Assembly: GCA_035575515.1 (NCBI GenBank)
Contig: DATLXU010000017.1
Span: forward strand, 1 to 64,000
Source of the DNA: DATLXU01 sp035575515
GTDB lineage: Bacteria; Acidobacteriota; Blastocatellia; UBA7656
Length of the DNA stretch: 64,000 nucleotides
Direction of reading: 5' to 3'
Part shown: positions 25,567-34,405 of the stretch, piece after piece
How positions within the stretch are numbered: position 1 is the first letter of the stretch
Layout: every line of letters begins with the position of its first letter
Made by a program: the position numbers and the translations under genes
The notes under the pieces: model-generated
Databases searched by the model: none
Told to the model about the DNA's origin: nothing
Seen by the model: the letters and a program-made list of their open reading frames with translations, nothing else

Positions 25567-25728
25567 AGGGACCTTGCAAGCTATGATGACCCGTTCCGCG
25601 CGCCGGATGGAATCGCGTATGTTCTGGTCAACGGGCAGATAGCCCTTGAGCGCGGTCGCTTCGCTTCTACAAAGACGGGAAAGGTTATCAAGCGTGAAGG
25701 ATTACGAGAAATTGCCAGCAGGGATTAG
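25567..25728 (+). pseudogene. Remnant of an N-acyl-D-amino-acid deacylase-like amidohydrolase
   Basis: The plus frame 25567-25728 encodes RDLASYDDPFRAPDGIAYVL followed by VNGQIALERGRFASTKTGKVIKR and a stop. This is the characteristic C-terminal end of D-aminoacylase-type amidohydrolases (YEDP...GI.YVLVNG...G...TG.V.R). About 53 of the usual ~500 residues remain and there is no start codon. It is fused head to head with another remnant at about 25560, pointing to a deletion junction. Confidence 0.7.
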
Positions 25729-25820
25729 AAGTCATCGGTGTGTTCAATAACGATTAGCAGTCTGACAAGTTCTTGACACGCATGCGTCGTCCAATCTGAT
25801 TAGCTACAAAGGAGGCCATT

Positions 25821-26231
25821 ATGATTTGCACGAATTGTGGGAAACAAGCTTCACCGGGCGCGAGATTCTGCATCTCTTGTTCGCAGCCTTTAACTCAGAG
25901 CCTGCCATCTTTGGAGAATCTATCCGCTGGAGGCTTCCAGGGCATGCTGCCCATTTACGTTGTGCGCGTCTTCGCTGCTCTTGAATTGCTCGCGGGATTG
26001 GTGCTCAGTATCTATTTGATAGCCGACTCCAGCAAAAGCTTCGGGAGCGAATACGGAAGCTACCGCGCAACCCCGCACACAACAGACGTCCCCGAACTGA
26101 TCGCTGGCGTCTTTACAATTCTATCAGGAATGTTCATCAGCGCCTTGTTGTTTGTCATTGCCGGTATGGCAGTTGACCTCAAAGGCATACGCATGAACAC
26201 TGAGAGCCGGGCTAGAAGCGCAGGGCTTTAG
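25821..26231 (+). CDS. Zinc-ribbon membrane protein
   Basis: 136 residues with a strong AAAGGAGG ribosome site before the ATG. The N-terminal zinc ribbon, CTNCGKQASPGARFCISC, has CxxC-x10-CxxC spacing. Two hydrophobic segments follow (about 45-65 and 92-118: YVVRVFAALELLAGLVLSIY and LIAGVFTILSGMFISALLFV). Zinc-ribbon plus transmembrane proteins of this size are common in the phylum, with unknown roles. It lies in a region of gene decay but looks intact. Confidence 0.75.
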   Translation: MICTNCGKQASPGARFCISCSQPLTQSLPSLENLSAGGFQGMLPIYVVRVFAALELLAGLVLSIYLIADSSKSFGSEYGSYRATPHTTDVPELIAGVFTILSGMFISALLFVIAGMAVDLKGIRMNTESRARSAGL

Positions 26232-26641
26232 CGCTCGCCTTCGAAGCCAATCTCTTCCATAGCGCGAAGCGAGTTTCTCGGCGCTCAGCCAAAGTCTTTC
26301 GCCTTCGGCCAACCTGCGCGATAGTTCAACTACAGAGCGCAACCAGATGGCGCAATTCTCCAAGTGCGGCGCGGTGCCATCGCTCTTCGCGCATAAGAAT
26401 TGGCCAGCCAATTCCTCGCGCGGATTCGACAAAAGAGTCGGAGCGGCATGTCAGGAATCCGGCCCTTTCAGCATAAGAGATTTTGCCCGGTCTATGATTG
26501 CGCTCTTTCCTTGCCCGTCGCTCGTTGCTATACCAGAATAGCGAGACGAAGCCGCTGCATTGGGCGGCACTTCTGCGGAATGCATCATTCAATCCTGCCG
26601 CAGACGCGAGCGCCGCATAGAATTGAAATCAGGAGGGAGCA
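26232..26641. other. Gene-free stretch, probably decayed coding DNA
   Basis: No intact gene with a ribosome site was found. On the minus strand a frame ending at 26124 and one covering 26326-26592 show coding-like composition (for example VVELSRRLAEGERLWLSAEK), but they overlap the zinc-ribbon gene or lack a credible start. An eroded gene is a possibility. The last 20 bases hold the AGGAGG site of the quinone reductase. Confidence 0.35.
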
Positions 26642-27604
26642 ATGAAAGCAATAAGAGTCTATGAGCCGGGCGGGCCTGAAGTCATGCGACTGGAAGATGT
26701 GCCCGACCTCAAGCCCGGTCCGGGTCAGGTGGTTGTGCGCGTCAAAGCAATCGGAGTCAATCCCGTAGACACTTACATCCGCTCAGGCGCGCATGCCTAC
26801 AAGCCGACTTTTCCTTACACGCCGGGAATGGACGCCGCAGGCATTATCGAATCCGTCGGTGAAGGCGTAACACAATTCAAGCCGGGTGACCGCGTTTACA
26901 CCCACGGCACGCTCACGGGCGCGTATGCCGAGCAGACGCTCTGCGCGGAATCGCAGGTTTCGCCGCTGCCGGAGCGGGTTTCATTCGCACAGGGCGCCGC
27001 CGTCGGTGTGCCTTACGCGACCGCTTATCGCGCGCTGTTTCAACGCGCGCAGGCTGTCGCAGGCGAAACGGTTCTGGTTCACGGCGCGACAGGCGGGGTC
27101 GGCATCGCTGCTGTCCAGATGGCAAGAGCCGCGGGCATGAAAGTCATCGGAACTGGCGGCACAGATAAAGGCAGAGAGCTTGTCATTAAAGAAGGCGCGC
27201 ATCACGCGCTCGACCATCGCGCGCCGAATTACCTTGAAGAACTGATGGCGCTCACTGTCGGGCAGGGTTTCAATGTCATACTTGAGATGCTTGCGAACGT
27301 AAACCTCGCGAACGATCTGAAGCTGCTGGCAAGATACGGGCGCGTGGTCGTTATTGGCAATCGCGGCTCTATCGAAATAAACCCGCGCGACGCGATGGGG
27401 CACGACTCTTCAATACTTGGGATGTCGTTGTTGAACGCGCCAGCCCGTGACGTGGCGATCATTCACGCGGGGCTGGTCGCGGGACTTGAAAACGGAACGC
27501 TGCGGCCAATCATCGGGCAAGAGCTTCCTCTTTCAGAAGCCGTTCGCGCGCACAGGGCAGTGCTTGAACCGGGAGCGTATGGGAAGATTGTTTTAATTCC
27601 ATAG
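26642..27604 (+). CDS. NADPH:quinone reductase (zeta-crystallin type)
   Basis: 320 residues of the zinc-less medium-chain dehydrogenase family. The N-terminal GroES-like part is MKAIRVYEPGGPEVMRLEDV, and the NADPH-binding Rossmann part has LVHGATGGVGIAAVQMARAAG. The structural and catalytic zinc cysteines of alcohol dehydrogenases are absent, as expected for quinone oxidoreductases. It reduces quinones with NADPH. A strong AGGAGG lies before the ATG. Monocistronic, with a heptamer inverted repeat immediately downstream. Confidence 0.92.
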   Translation: MKAIRVYEPGGPEVMRLEDVPDLKPGPGQVVVRVKAIGVNPVDTYIRSGAHAYKPTFPYTPGMDAAGIIESVGEGVTQFKPGDRVYTHGTLTGAYAEQTLCAESQVSPLPERVSFAQGAAVGVPYATAYRALFQRAQAVAGETVLVHGATGGVGIAAVQMARAAGMKVIGTGGTDKGRELVIKEGAHHALDHRAPNYLEELMALTVGQGFNVILEMLANVNLANDLKLLARYGRVVVIGNRGSIEINPRDAMGHDSSILGMSLLNAPARDVAIIHAGLVAGLENGTLRPIIGQELPLSEAVRAHRAVLEPGAYGKIVLIP

Positions 27605-27616
27605 AAGTCATTTGCC

Positions 27617-27694
27617 CCTTGTCATTTGTCCTTTATAACTTCTTAGCCTGAAGCCGATTATCTTTTGCAAATGACAAGGGACAAATGACAAAGG
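27617..27694. repeat. Inverted-repeat element, CAAATGA heptamer type
   Basis: Perfect 12-bp arms TTGTCATTTGTC (27619-27630) and GACAAATGACAA (27680-27691). The right arm is built of 7-mers alternating CAAATGA and CAAGGGA/CAAAGGA. It fills the interval between the convergent quinone reductase and PD40 genes, where it could also end transcription. Confidence 0.88.
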
Positions 27695-27695
27695 A

Positions 27696-28775
27696 CTATT
27701 CCACCCAATCAGCGATAAAGATATTCGTCTCACCCTGAACCTTCGCGTTGCGATTGGATGCGAAGACGATCTTTTTGCCGTCAGGCGTGAACATCGGAAA
27801 GCCGTCGAATGTTTCGTTGAACGTGATTTGTTCAAGCCCCGTGCCGTCTGTGTTGATGGCATAGAGATCAAAGTTCCTTCCCTTCGGATCATTCATGTTG
27901 GATGAAAATATTATTCGCTTGCCGTCGGGGAAAAAGTATGGCGCGAAGTTGGCTTTGCCGTTGTTTGTGATCTGGCGCTTTGCGGAGCCATCGGCTTTCA
28001 TCATCCAAATCTCAAGCGTCGTCGGGCGAATGAGATTCTCTTTCAACAGCGATTTATAATCTGCGACCTCTTTTTCGCTCTTCGGATGATGCGCGCGATA
28101 GACTATCCACTTGCTGTCGTAGGACCAGAAGGGGCCGCCGTCATAACCCAGATCGTTCGTCAGTCGTCGGACGTTTCGTCCATCCAAATCCATCGTGTAG
28201 ATATCGAGGTCGCCGTCTCGCATCGAAGTGAAGACAATCCCCTTGCCGTTTGGCGCAATCGTCGCTTCTGCGTCATATCCGTTCGTGTTCGTGATGTTCT
28301 TCAAATCAGCCCCGTCGGGATTTGCGCTGTAGATGTCGTAGGCGGGATAAATGGCCCAGACGTAGCCGCGCGAGTAATCGGGCTTGGGCGGGCAGTCTGC
28401 GCTTGCCGCGTGCGTTGAAGAATAGATGATTCGCTTGCCGTTCGGGAAAAAGTAAGCGCAGGTCGTGCGGCCCTTACCCGTAGAGACCATTCGCAGGCCA
28501 GAGCCGTCAATGTTCATCTCGTAGATTTGATCGCACTGATGACCGTCACGCGTTGATTGAAAGATGAGCTTTTTGCCGTCAGCGGAAAAATATGCTTCGG
28601 CATTCTCGCCGCCAAAGGTCAACTGGCGGATGTTTCGCAGGTGCTTCTCTTGGGGCAAGCGTAGCGGATCATCTGCCGCGCCGCGCGCGCCGTTATTACT
28701 GTCTGCCAGTCGCGGCTGCGCGAGCAAAGTCAACACCGAAGCCAGAACAATCAAAGTTATCAGGGCAGATTTCAT
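27696..28775 (-). CDS. Exported TolB-like PD40 beta-propeller
   Basis: 359 residues from the ATG at 28775, set by GGAGG six bases upstream and the signal peptide MKSALITLIVLASVLTLLAQ. Propeller blades repeat a WD40-like pattern: YFSADGKKLIFQSTRDG, YFFPNGKRIIYSS, IAPNGKGIVFTSMRDG, YFFPDGKRIIFSSNMN and FTPDGKKIVFASNRN. TolB-type propellers act in the periplasm as binding platforms. It is not next to tol-pal genes, so a separate role is likely. An upstream in-frame extension to 28835 is encoded by the heptamer element and is probably not translated. Confidence 0.85.
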   Translation of the reverse strand: MKSALITLIVLASVLTLLAQPRLADSNNGARGAADDPLRLPQEKHLRNIRQLTFGGENAEAYFSADGKKLIFQSTRDGHQCDQIYEMNIDGSGLRMVSTGKGRTTCAYFFPNGKRIIYSSTHAASADCPPKPDYSRGYVWAIYPAYDIYSANPDGADLKNITNTNGYDAEATIAPNGKGIVFTSMRDGDLDIYTMDLDGRNVRRLTNDLGYDGGPFWSYDSKWIVYRAHHPKSEKEVADYKSLLKENLIRPTTLEIWMMKADGSAKRQITNNGKANFAPYFFPDGKRIIFSSNMNDPKGRNFDLYAINTDGTGLEQITFNETFDGFPMFTPDGKKIVFASNRNAKVQGETNIFIADWVE

Positions 28776-28794
28776 CAAGCCTCCACAGATTGTG

Positions 28795-28881
28795 AATGGT
28801 GAATCGCAAATCGTGAAGAGCAATATCAATGCCATTCGTTTCTTATCACTATTCGCGATTTACGATTCGCTATTCACCATT
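28795..28881. repeat. Inverted-repeat element, TCG/ATTC heptamer type
   Basis: Left arm 28795-28817 (AATGGTGAATCGCAAATCG...) and right arm 28852-28881. The arms are complementary apart from a few substitutions and a single 7-base unit (GCTATTC) extra in the right arm. The right arm is translated as the C-terminus of PdxA; the left arm lies upstream of the PD40 gene. Confidence 0.85.
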
Positions 28882-29879
28882 TTCAATTGCGCGGCCAGCT
28901 TTATCGCCTCGATCATGCTTGAATGATCGGCCACGCCGCGACCCGCAATGTCGAACGCCGTCCCATGATCTACCGACGTGCGAATGATCGGCAAGCCCAG
29001 CGTCACATTCACCGCTTTGCCAAACGCCAGACATTTGACGGCGATCAACCCCTGATCGTGATAGCAAGCGGCCACAGCGTCGAACTCGCCGCGCGCCGCT
29101 CGCACAAACAGGGTGTCGGCAGGAAAAGGCCCGCTAACTTCAATGTCTTGCTCGCGGCATTCTCGTATCGCAGGCTCGATTTCGTTGATCTCTTCCCTGC
29201 CGAAAAGCCCATGCTCGCCCGCGTGAGGATTAAGCCCTGCGACTGCGATGCGGGGTCGCGCGATGCCGAAACGTCGAAACTCGCGGTCGGCCAGCGCGAC
29301 TGCGTTCTTCACGCGCTCTTTCGTTATCGCTTTGATTGCGTCGGCCAAAGCCACGTGAATTGTCAGCAAAAAGACTCGAAGCTCGCCCGCGAAAAAACAC
29401 ATCAGCGACTCGCGCGCGCCCGTAAGCTCTGTGAGCATCTCCGTGTGACCGGGAAACGTTGAGCCTGCCAGCTTCAACGATTCTTTATTGATAGGCGCGG
29501 TGGCTACGGCGTCGAGCTTTCCCGCAAGACATAACCTGACGCCTGTTTCGATTGCGCTGATTGCCGCGCGGCCTGCCTCGGCGGATAACCTGCCCCATTC
29601 AATGCCTTCGCCTGTCGCGCCTGTATCGCAGATGATCGGCTCGTCAGAATCATTGAGAGCAAATTCGCTTTCCGTCACCACCGCGTAATCGCACTGCAGG
29701 CCAAGCCCGCGCGCCTGGCGATGAAGCTCGGTTGCGTCGCCGATGATCGCCGCGCGGCAGACGGAATTCACCACCGGCTCGGCAACGGACTTCAGGACTA
29801 TTTCGGGTCCGATGCCCGCCGGGTCTCCAAAGGTGATTCCAACGCGCGGCTTTTTGGGCCTGTCAGGTGCTCGCGTCAC
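28860..29879 (-). CDS. pdxA: 4-hydroxythreonine-4-phosphate dehydrogenase
   Basis: 339 residues, normal family length. Motifs: GITFGDPAGIGPEIVLK at the N-terminus, STFPGHTEMLTELTG with the substrate/metal histidine, NPHAGEHGLFGREE, and HDQGLIAVKCL with a further metal histidine. It oxidises 4-phosphohydroxy-L-threonine with NAD on the way to pyridoxal phosphate. The last residues (AAQLKMVNSES) are encoded by the heptamer inverted repeat, so the natural C-terminus seems to have been replaced. Next upstream is the Hfq-like gene. Confidence 0.95.
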   Translation of the reverse strand: MTRAPDRPKKPRVGITFGDPAGIGPEIVLKSVAEPVVNSVCRAAIIGDATELHRQARGLGLQCDYAVVTESEFALNDSDEPIICDTGATGEGIEWGRLSAEAGRAAISAIETGVRLCLAGKLDAVATAPINKESLKLAGSTFPGHTEMLTELTGARESLMCFFAGELRVFLLTIHVALADAIKAITKERVKNAVALADREFRRFGIARPRIAVAGLNPHAGEHGLFGREEINEIEPAIRECREQDIEVSGPFPADTLFVRAARGEFDAVAACYHDQGLIAVKCLAFGKAVNVTLGLPIIRTSVDHGTAFDIAGRGVADHSSMIEAIKLAAQLKMVNSES

Positions 29880-29933
29880 GCAGATCGGTTATCGGGGTGA
29901 GGAGTGAGTGGGGCAATCCTCCCGCCGCGATTA

Positions 29934-30299
29934 TTACTCTTCCGATACGTCTTCGGAACCGTCGTCGCCGTTGTCGTCGTTCTCGTCGGCTTTGTACATG
30001 TACTTCACGTTGTGCTTGAGCACGAGCAGGTTCGGCCCTTCGGTGCGATGCAGCTTGATGCAATTGCGGTCGTACCATTCGATGGTCCCGTGAAGTTGCT
30101 CGCCGTCCTGAAGCACCACGACCATAGGCGTTTTATTGTCCATCTGCTTTTTATAATAAAAGCTCTCGGCGTGGGTCTGCTCAGGCGGGACGCGCTTGCG
30201 ATTCGCGTCGGACGAAACGTCTCGACGGCGTTGAGCCTCGCGCTCGTTTCTCTCTCTCACCTCAGCGAGGGTAGGTCTTATGAGTTTTCTGTTCACCAC
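29934..30299 (-). CDS. hfq: Hfq-like RNA-binding protein with N- and C-terminal extensions
   Basis: 121 residues. The centre (residues ~50-105) has the Sm-like pattern: Sm1 PMVVVLQDGEQLHGTIEWYD and Sm2 NLLVLKHNVKYMYK, the KH of which matches the YKH motif of Hfq. Before it is a ~45-residue basic extension (ERNEREAQRRRD...) and after it a very acidic tail (ENDDNGDDGSEDVSEE). Hfq hexamers help small RNAs pair with messages. Hfq is usually 70-100 residues, so the extensions are unusual. It is near hflX, as in many bacteria where hfq and hflX are neighbours, but here in divergent orientation. Confidence 0.65.
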   Translation of the reverse strand: MVNRKLIRPTLAEVRERNEREAQRRRDVSSDANRKRVPPEQTHAESFYYKKQMDNKTPMVVVLQDGEQLHGTIEWYDRNCIKLHRTEGPNLLVLKHNVKYMYKADENDDNGDDGSEDVSEE

Positions 30300-30513
30300 A
30301 CATCCTCCAATGATGAATTAAATCTGAAACGGTCAGTGAGCGCCGTTCCGGCTCCCGGCATGCTTATAAATTCTGTATCAGAGCCGCGCGCGGTTATTTC
30401 AAACATCCGCCGACGCTGATAAACCGGATTATGTTCCAGCTAAATTTGGCGCGGGTTATTGTCCACCGTTCAGAATGGCAAAATAGTAACGAATCGTCAG
30501 ACAAAAGGCAAGT

Positions 30514-30604
30514 GAAGACCGAAGTCCGATGTCCGATGTTAATTTTTTATCATCTCTCACATCCTGTCGCTGTTTTCGACTTCGGACACCGGACTTCGGT
30601 CTTC
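30514..30604. repeat. Inverted-repeat element, GACTTCG heptamer type
   Basis: Arms 30514-30536 and 30582-30604 are complementary at 22 of 23 positions around a loop of 45 bases. The right arm is tandem 7-mers (GACTTCG, GACACCG, GACTTCG, GTCTTCG). It lies between the divergent Hfq-like gene and hflX, about 50 bases upstream of hflX, and shares its word with the element upstream of glnE. Confidence 0.9.
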
Positions 30605-30653
30605 GGATTCATTGGTGTAAAATGTAAATGCGGCTTAGTTTCACAGGCCGCGA

Positions 30654-32420
30654 GTGGAGGAAACGACCATTAGCAGCATCGAAGGAAATCTTCAGGGACT
30701 AAAACAGAATCAGATTCAGCGGCTCGAAAAACTTTACAGGCGCCGCATTCCGCCGCGCCAGATCGTTACGCAGGAATTCGCGCGCCAGCTTTCGGAAATC
30801 TCGCGCGAGATCAATCGCCAGGTGGGCGCGCTCGTCAATCGAAACGGCTACGTCGAATATGTCGTCGTCGGCAACGCACGCGGAATAGTCCTGCCCGACC
30901 TCAAGCGCGTCCGCGTTGGCGAAACTCGCTTTCGCGGCCTGCGCTGTTTGCACACTCACCTTGCGGGCGAAGGATTAACGCAGGATGACCTGACAGACCT
31001 TGCGCTGTTGCGACTCGATCTGATGGCGGCCATTGACGTGCGCGAAGACGGGCTGCCGGGCATCGTTCGCGCGGCACACCTGCTGCCCGCAGACCCTGTG
31101 GCCTCGCGAAAAGCGCAGGCGAGTTACGCTTCGGATGACATTGACGAAGAGCTTGAATCAGAGCCGCCTGCCGTATGGGGTTTCCTTGAGCCACGAGTGC
31201 CAAGCCAGCTTGACGTTGATTTCATCGAATTCATCGAATCGCTCGAAGAAGAACTATCGCGCGCGCGTCACGTTCGCAGCCCGCGCGACCACAGAGACCG
31301 CGCGATACTGGTCGGCGTGACAACCGGAAGCACAGCCGAAGCGCAGGAGTCTCTTGAAGAACTGCGCGAGCTCGCGCACTCATCCGATCTTGTTGTGCTC
31401 GATTCCGTAGTGCAGCGCCGCCAGAAGCTCGACCCGCGCTCGCTTGTCGGGCGCGGCAAGCTTGACGAGTTAATCATACGCTCGCTGCAACTCGGAGCCG
31501 ATGTAATAATCTTCGATCAAAACCTCACGCCCGCGCAGGTGCGAGCGATTAACGAAGCGACCGATTTGAAGATCATTGATCGCACGCAGTTGATACTCGA
31601 TATTTTTGCGCAGCGTGCGCAGAGCCGCGAAGGTAAGATTCAGGTTGAGCTTGCGCAGTTGAAATACATGCTGCCACGACTTACGGGTTCAGGCACAGAG
31701 ATGTCGCGGCTGATGGGCGGAATCGGCGGGCGCGGGCCGGGCGAGACGAAGCTCGAAGTTGACCGCCGCCGCGTGCGCGACCGCATTCATCATCTTGAGC
31801 GCCAGATTGAGCAGATTCGCACGAGCCGCCGCGTGCAGCGCACCCGCCGCGCGCGAAAAGATTTGCCGATCATCTCAATCGTCGGCTACACGAACGCGGG
31901 CAAGTCAACGCTGCTCAACGCGCTGACAGATTCGGCTGTGACGGCTGAAGATCGTATGTTTGCGACGCTCGACCCGACCAGCAGAAGATTGCGCCTGCCG
32001 CGCGATCAGGAAGTGATTATCAACGATACGGTCGGCTTCATCCGCGACCTGCCGCCCGATTTGATAGCGGCGTTTCGCGCGACGCTCGAAGAGATGGAAA
32101 ACTCCGATGTGCTGATTCATCTGGTTGACGCGAGCAACCCGCAGCGCGAAAACCACATTGCATCGGTCGAAAAGATTCTTGAAGAGTTGAACCTCGCCGG
32201 CATTCCGCGCCTGCTCGTATTCAATAAAGCAGACTTGCTTGACCGCGACGAGCTTGAAAGCCTGCGTCGCGCGAATAACTCGGTGATTATCTCCGCGCTC
32301 GACCGCGATTCGCTCGTGCCGATGATCGAGCGCGTGGGCGAAATGCTCGATGGAGCTCAAGCGGAGCGCGCCGCCCGTAGCGAGCGTGAAGCCGAAGCGA
32401 CTGCGCCCGTAGCCGGATAA
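30654..32420 (+). CDS. hflX: GTPase HflX
   Basis: 588 residues, longer than the typical ~430 through an N-terminal extension. The HflX signature GGRGPGETKLEVDRR is followed by G-domain motifs GYTNAGKSTLLNAL (G1), DTVGFIRDLP (G3) and NKADLLD (G4). HflX binds ribosomes and splits stalled subunits. The GTG at 30654 has no good upstream site. GGAGG (30656-30660) instead lies a proper distance before an ATT at 30669, so initiation at a rare ATT is possible. The divergent Hfq-like gene and a heptamer inverted repeat lie upstream. Confidence 0.95.
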   Translation: MEETTISSIEGNLQGLKQNQIQRLEKLYRRRIPPRQIVTQEFARQLSEISREINRQVGALVNRNGYVEYVVVGNARGIVLPDLKRVRVGETRFRGLRCLHTHLAGEGLTQDDLTDLALLRLDLMAAIDVREDGLPGIVRAAHLLPADPVASRKAQASYASDDIDEELESEPPAVWGFLEPRVPSQLDVDFIEFIESLEEELSRARHVRSPRDHRDRAILVGVTTGSTAEAQESLEELRELAHSSDLVVLDSVVQRRQKLDPRSLVGRGKLDELIIRSLQLGADVIIFDQNLTPAQVRAINEATDLKIIDRTQLILDIFAQRAQSREGKIQVELAQLKYMLPRLTGSGTEMSRLMGGIGGRGPGETKLEVDRRRVRDRIHHLERQIEQIRTSRRVQRTRRARKDLPIISIVGYTNAGKSTLLNALTDSAVTAEDRMFATLDPTSRRLRLPRDQEVIINDTVGFIRDLPPDLIAAFRATLEEMENSDVLIHLVDASNPQRENHIASVEKILEELNLAGIPRLLVFNKADLLDRDELESLRRANNSVIISALDRDSLVPMIERVGEMLDGAQAERAARSEREAEATAPVAG

Positions 32421-32581
32421 AACTATCGGCAAGATGATGGACTGATATAAATGACTGCATCTTGCCAGAGAGAGAAACGCTTCCTTACTTTTAGAGAATC
32501 AATAAGTCCTGCCTTTCGACGTTTCGCCCGCTCGATGGAGCGTGCTATAAATTCTAATTCGATTCTTAGCCTGAACCAGAC

Positions 32582-33400
32582 ATGAAAGACGAGCAGACGA
32601 CTGAAGAATTGATCGAGCATGGCCTGGCCGCGCTCGAAGTAGCCGAGTTTGACGAAGCAATCGAGTTGTTCGGCCAGGCGGCGATTGAAGATTCATCGAA
32701 CGCGCGGGCATGGTTTTATCTTGGCCTTTGCTACTTCGAGACGCGCCAGCCCGACCTTGCGCGCGAAGCGTTGAATCGCGCGGTTGGCGCTGCGCCCGAT
32801 TACGCTGACGCGCATTACCTGCTCGGCACTGTGGCAGGCGCGACGGGCGAGCTTGACCTAGCCGCAGAGTCTTATCGCCGGGCGCTTGCGATTGATCCGC
32901 ATCATCACAAGGCCGAAGAGTTTTTGATTCGCACCGAAGCGCTGCTTGCGAGCCGCGAGCATTATCGCAGCGCCGTGCGATTGATTCATGCAGAGAAGCG
33001 CGAGAGGGACTGGTTGAACCGCGCTGCGCGCGAGTTGTTGCAATCGGTCGCAATCTTCAAAGACTCGCCCGCGCAAAACGAGTTTGCGCGCCTCGCGCGT
33101 GAAGTAATCGCATCTGGCAATCGCGTGATGATTCCTGATGCAAGGGCGAGCGAAGGGCCATTCTGGTCGAACGCCGTAGAGCGTGCTGAAGCGGCTTTCG
33201 CTCGAAAGAACTGGCCTGAAGCTGCATCGAATTACAAGGATGCGCTCGATTTGTCATCAGGCCATGCGTTCATCCATCACGCGCTCGGATTGATATACTT
33301 CGAGCTTGGCGACGCAGAAAGCGGCGTGAGCGCGTGGCAGCGCGCGGTTGATCTCGATCCTGATTACGATCTTTCTGCCATCGGGCAGTTGGGCAAATGA
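32582..33400 (+). CDS. Tetratricopeptide-repeat protein
   Basis: 272 residues, no signal peptide. Several TPR units are visible (for example ARAWFYLGLCYFETRQPDLA, ADAHYLLGTVAGATGELDLA and a final FIHHALGLIYFELGDAESGV). TPRs mediate protein interactions. It overlaps the following YkgJ-family gene by four bases, so the two are coupled, and the pair may work together. Exact role unknown. Confidence 0.8.
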   Translation: MKDEQTTEELIEHGLAALEVAEFDEAIELFGQAAIEDSSNARAWFYLGLCYFETRQPDLAREALNRAVGAAPDYADAHYLLGTVAGATGELDLAAESYRRALAIDPHHHKAEEFLIRTEALLASREHYRSAVRLIHAEKRERDWLNRAARELLQSVAIFKDSPAQNEFARLAREVIASGNRVMIPDARASEGPFWSNAVERAEAAFARKNWPEAASNYKDALDLSSGHAFIHHALGLIYFELGDAESGVSAWQRAVDLDPDYDLSAIGQLGK

Positions 33401-34035
33401 CATTGAACGCGGAAGATACTTTCAAACAGTACGAGCAGCACCTGCGCGCGGTTGATGCGGAGTTTCGGCGCGTTTATCAGTTGTTCGCTGATCGGATGCA
33501 GTGCCGTCGCGGCTGCTCGATGTGTTGCAGCCAGATGTTTTCAATCTCGCTCATCGAAGCAGCATACATTTCGCGCGCCGTAAAAAAGTTGCCTGAAGCT
33601 GAGCGCGAGCGATTACAGGCGGCTGCGCGCAGTTACATCGCGCAGGCGAAGAAGCTCACGGGCGCGGATGAGAGCGATGGCGAAGAGAGCATAACGCCGC
33701 GACCGGGACTCAGGCTTCCCTGCCCCGCGCTCAGAGGCGATGCCTGCACGATCTACAACGCGCGTCCAATCATCTGTCGCAAGTGGGGCATCCCGCTTTT
33801 CAATCCTAAACGCCCGACGGAGCTTCAAGCGTGCGAGCTGAATTTTCGCGCGGGCGAAGAGGTGGACGTTGACGGTTTGCTTGAGCCGCAGGTCGCGCTG
33901 CTCGAGGATTGGGTCGAGTTGAAGGGCCGCGCGCGTCGCTCGTTGAATTACCCGAAACGAACGGCGACCATAGCCGAAGCGATTGCTTTCGATTATGAGG
34001 AGATTTTGTTGAGCCGCGCGCAAGACGAGCAATGA
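33397..34035 (+). CDS. YkgJ-family cysteine-cluster protein
   Basis: 212 residues. The family's cysteine arrangement is visible: CRRGCSMCC near residue 32 and CPALRGDACTIYNARPIICR near 108, typical of YkgJ/FliB-like proteins thought to bind zinc or an iron-sulfur cluster. Start overlaps the TPR gene stop by four bases. The downstream 96-residue gene is on the same strand at a short distance. Function undefined for the family. Confidence 0.85.
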   Translation: MTLNAEDTFKQYEQHLRAVDAEFRRVYQLFADRMQCRRGCSMCCSQMFSISLIEAAYISRAVKKLPEAERERLQAAARSYIAQAKKLTGADESDGEESITPRPGLRLPCPALRGDACTIYNARPIICRKWGIPLFNPKRPTELQACELNFRAGEEVDVDGLLEPQVALLEDWVELKGRARRSLNYPKRTATIAEAIAFDYEEILLSRAQDEQ

Positions 34036-34067
34036 TGAATCACAGCAATAATAACTGAGAGGTGAAG

Positions 34068-34358
34068 ATGGACCTGAAGCTGCAAGAGTTGAGACGTTAC
34101 GCAATTGATAATCGCATTGAAATAAAATTCGCCGACGAGGGTTCAGGCCGCGAGTGCCTGATTAACGACAAAGGGCAGGTGAAGATTCTGAGCGAGGACA
34201 AGAATCTGCGCATCGAAGATGTTTTGTCTGCTGCTCAGAGCTTCGACATAATCAATCATGGCAAATCGCAACGTATAAGCCGCGACGCGCTCGCTAAAAC
34301 AATAAATGAAGCATTCAAGCAGCGCGGGTTCGCCGCCGCAGCGCACGAGGAAGATTGA
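34068..34358 (+). CDS. Small hypothetical protein
   Basis: 96 residues from the ATG at 34068, preceded by GAGAGG at a good distance; a GTG two codons earlier is less likely. The sequence is soluble and charged (MDLKLQELRRYAIDNRIEIK, then FADEGSGRECLINDKGQVKI). No family recognised. It follows the YkgJ-like gene by 32 bases and may share its transcript. Confidence 0.65.
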   Translation: MDLKLQELRRYAIDNRIEIKFADEGSGRECLINDKGQVKILSEDKNLRIEDVLSAAQSFDIINHGKSQRISRDALAKTINEAFKQRGFAAAAHEED

Positions 34359-34377
34359 GGGCGCACCTGCGAGTGAC

Positions 34378-34405
34378 TTGAGATTTCAAGTTTGAGATTT
34401 CAAAT
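34378..34405. repeat. Heptamer tract at a gene end
   Basis: Four tandem 7-mers: TTGAGAT, TTCAAGT, TTGAGAT, TTCAAAT (34378-34405). The words are self-complementary in pairs, so the tract can fold on itself. It covers the last codons and stop of the minus-strand gene 34386-34604. Confidence 0.8.
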
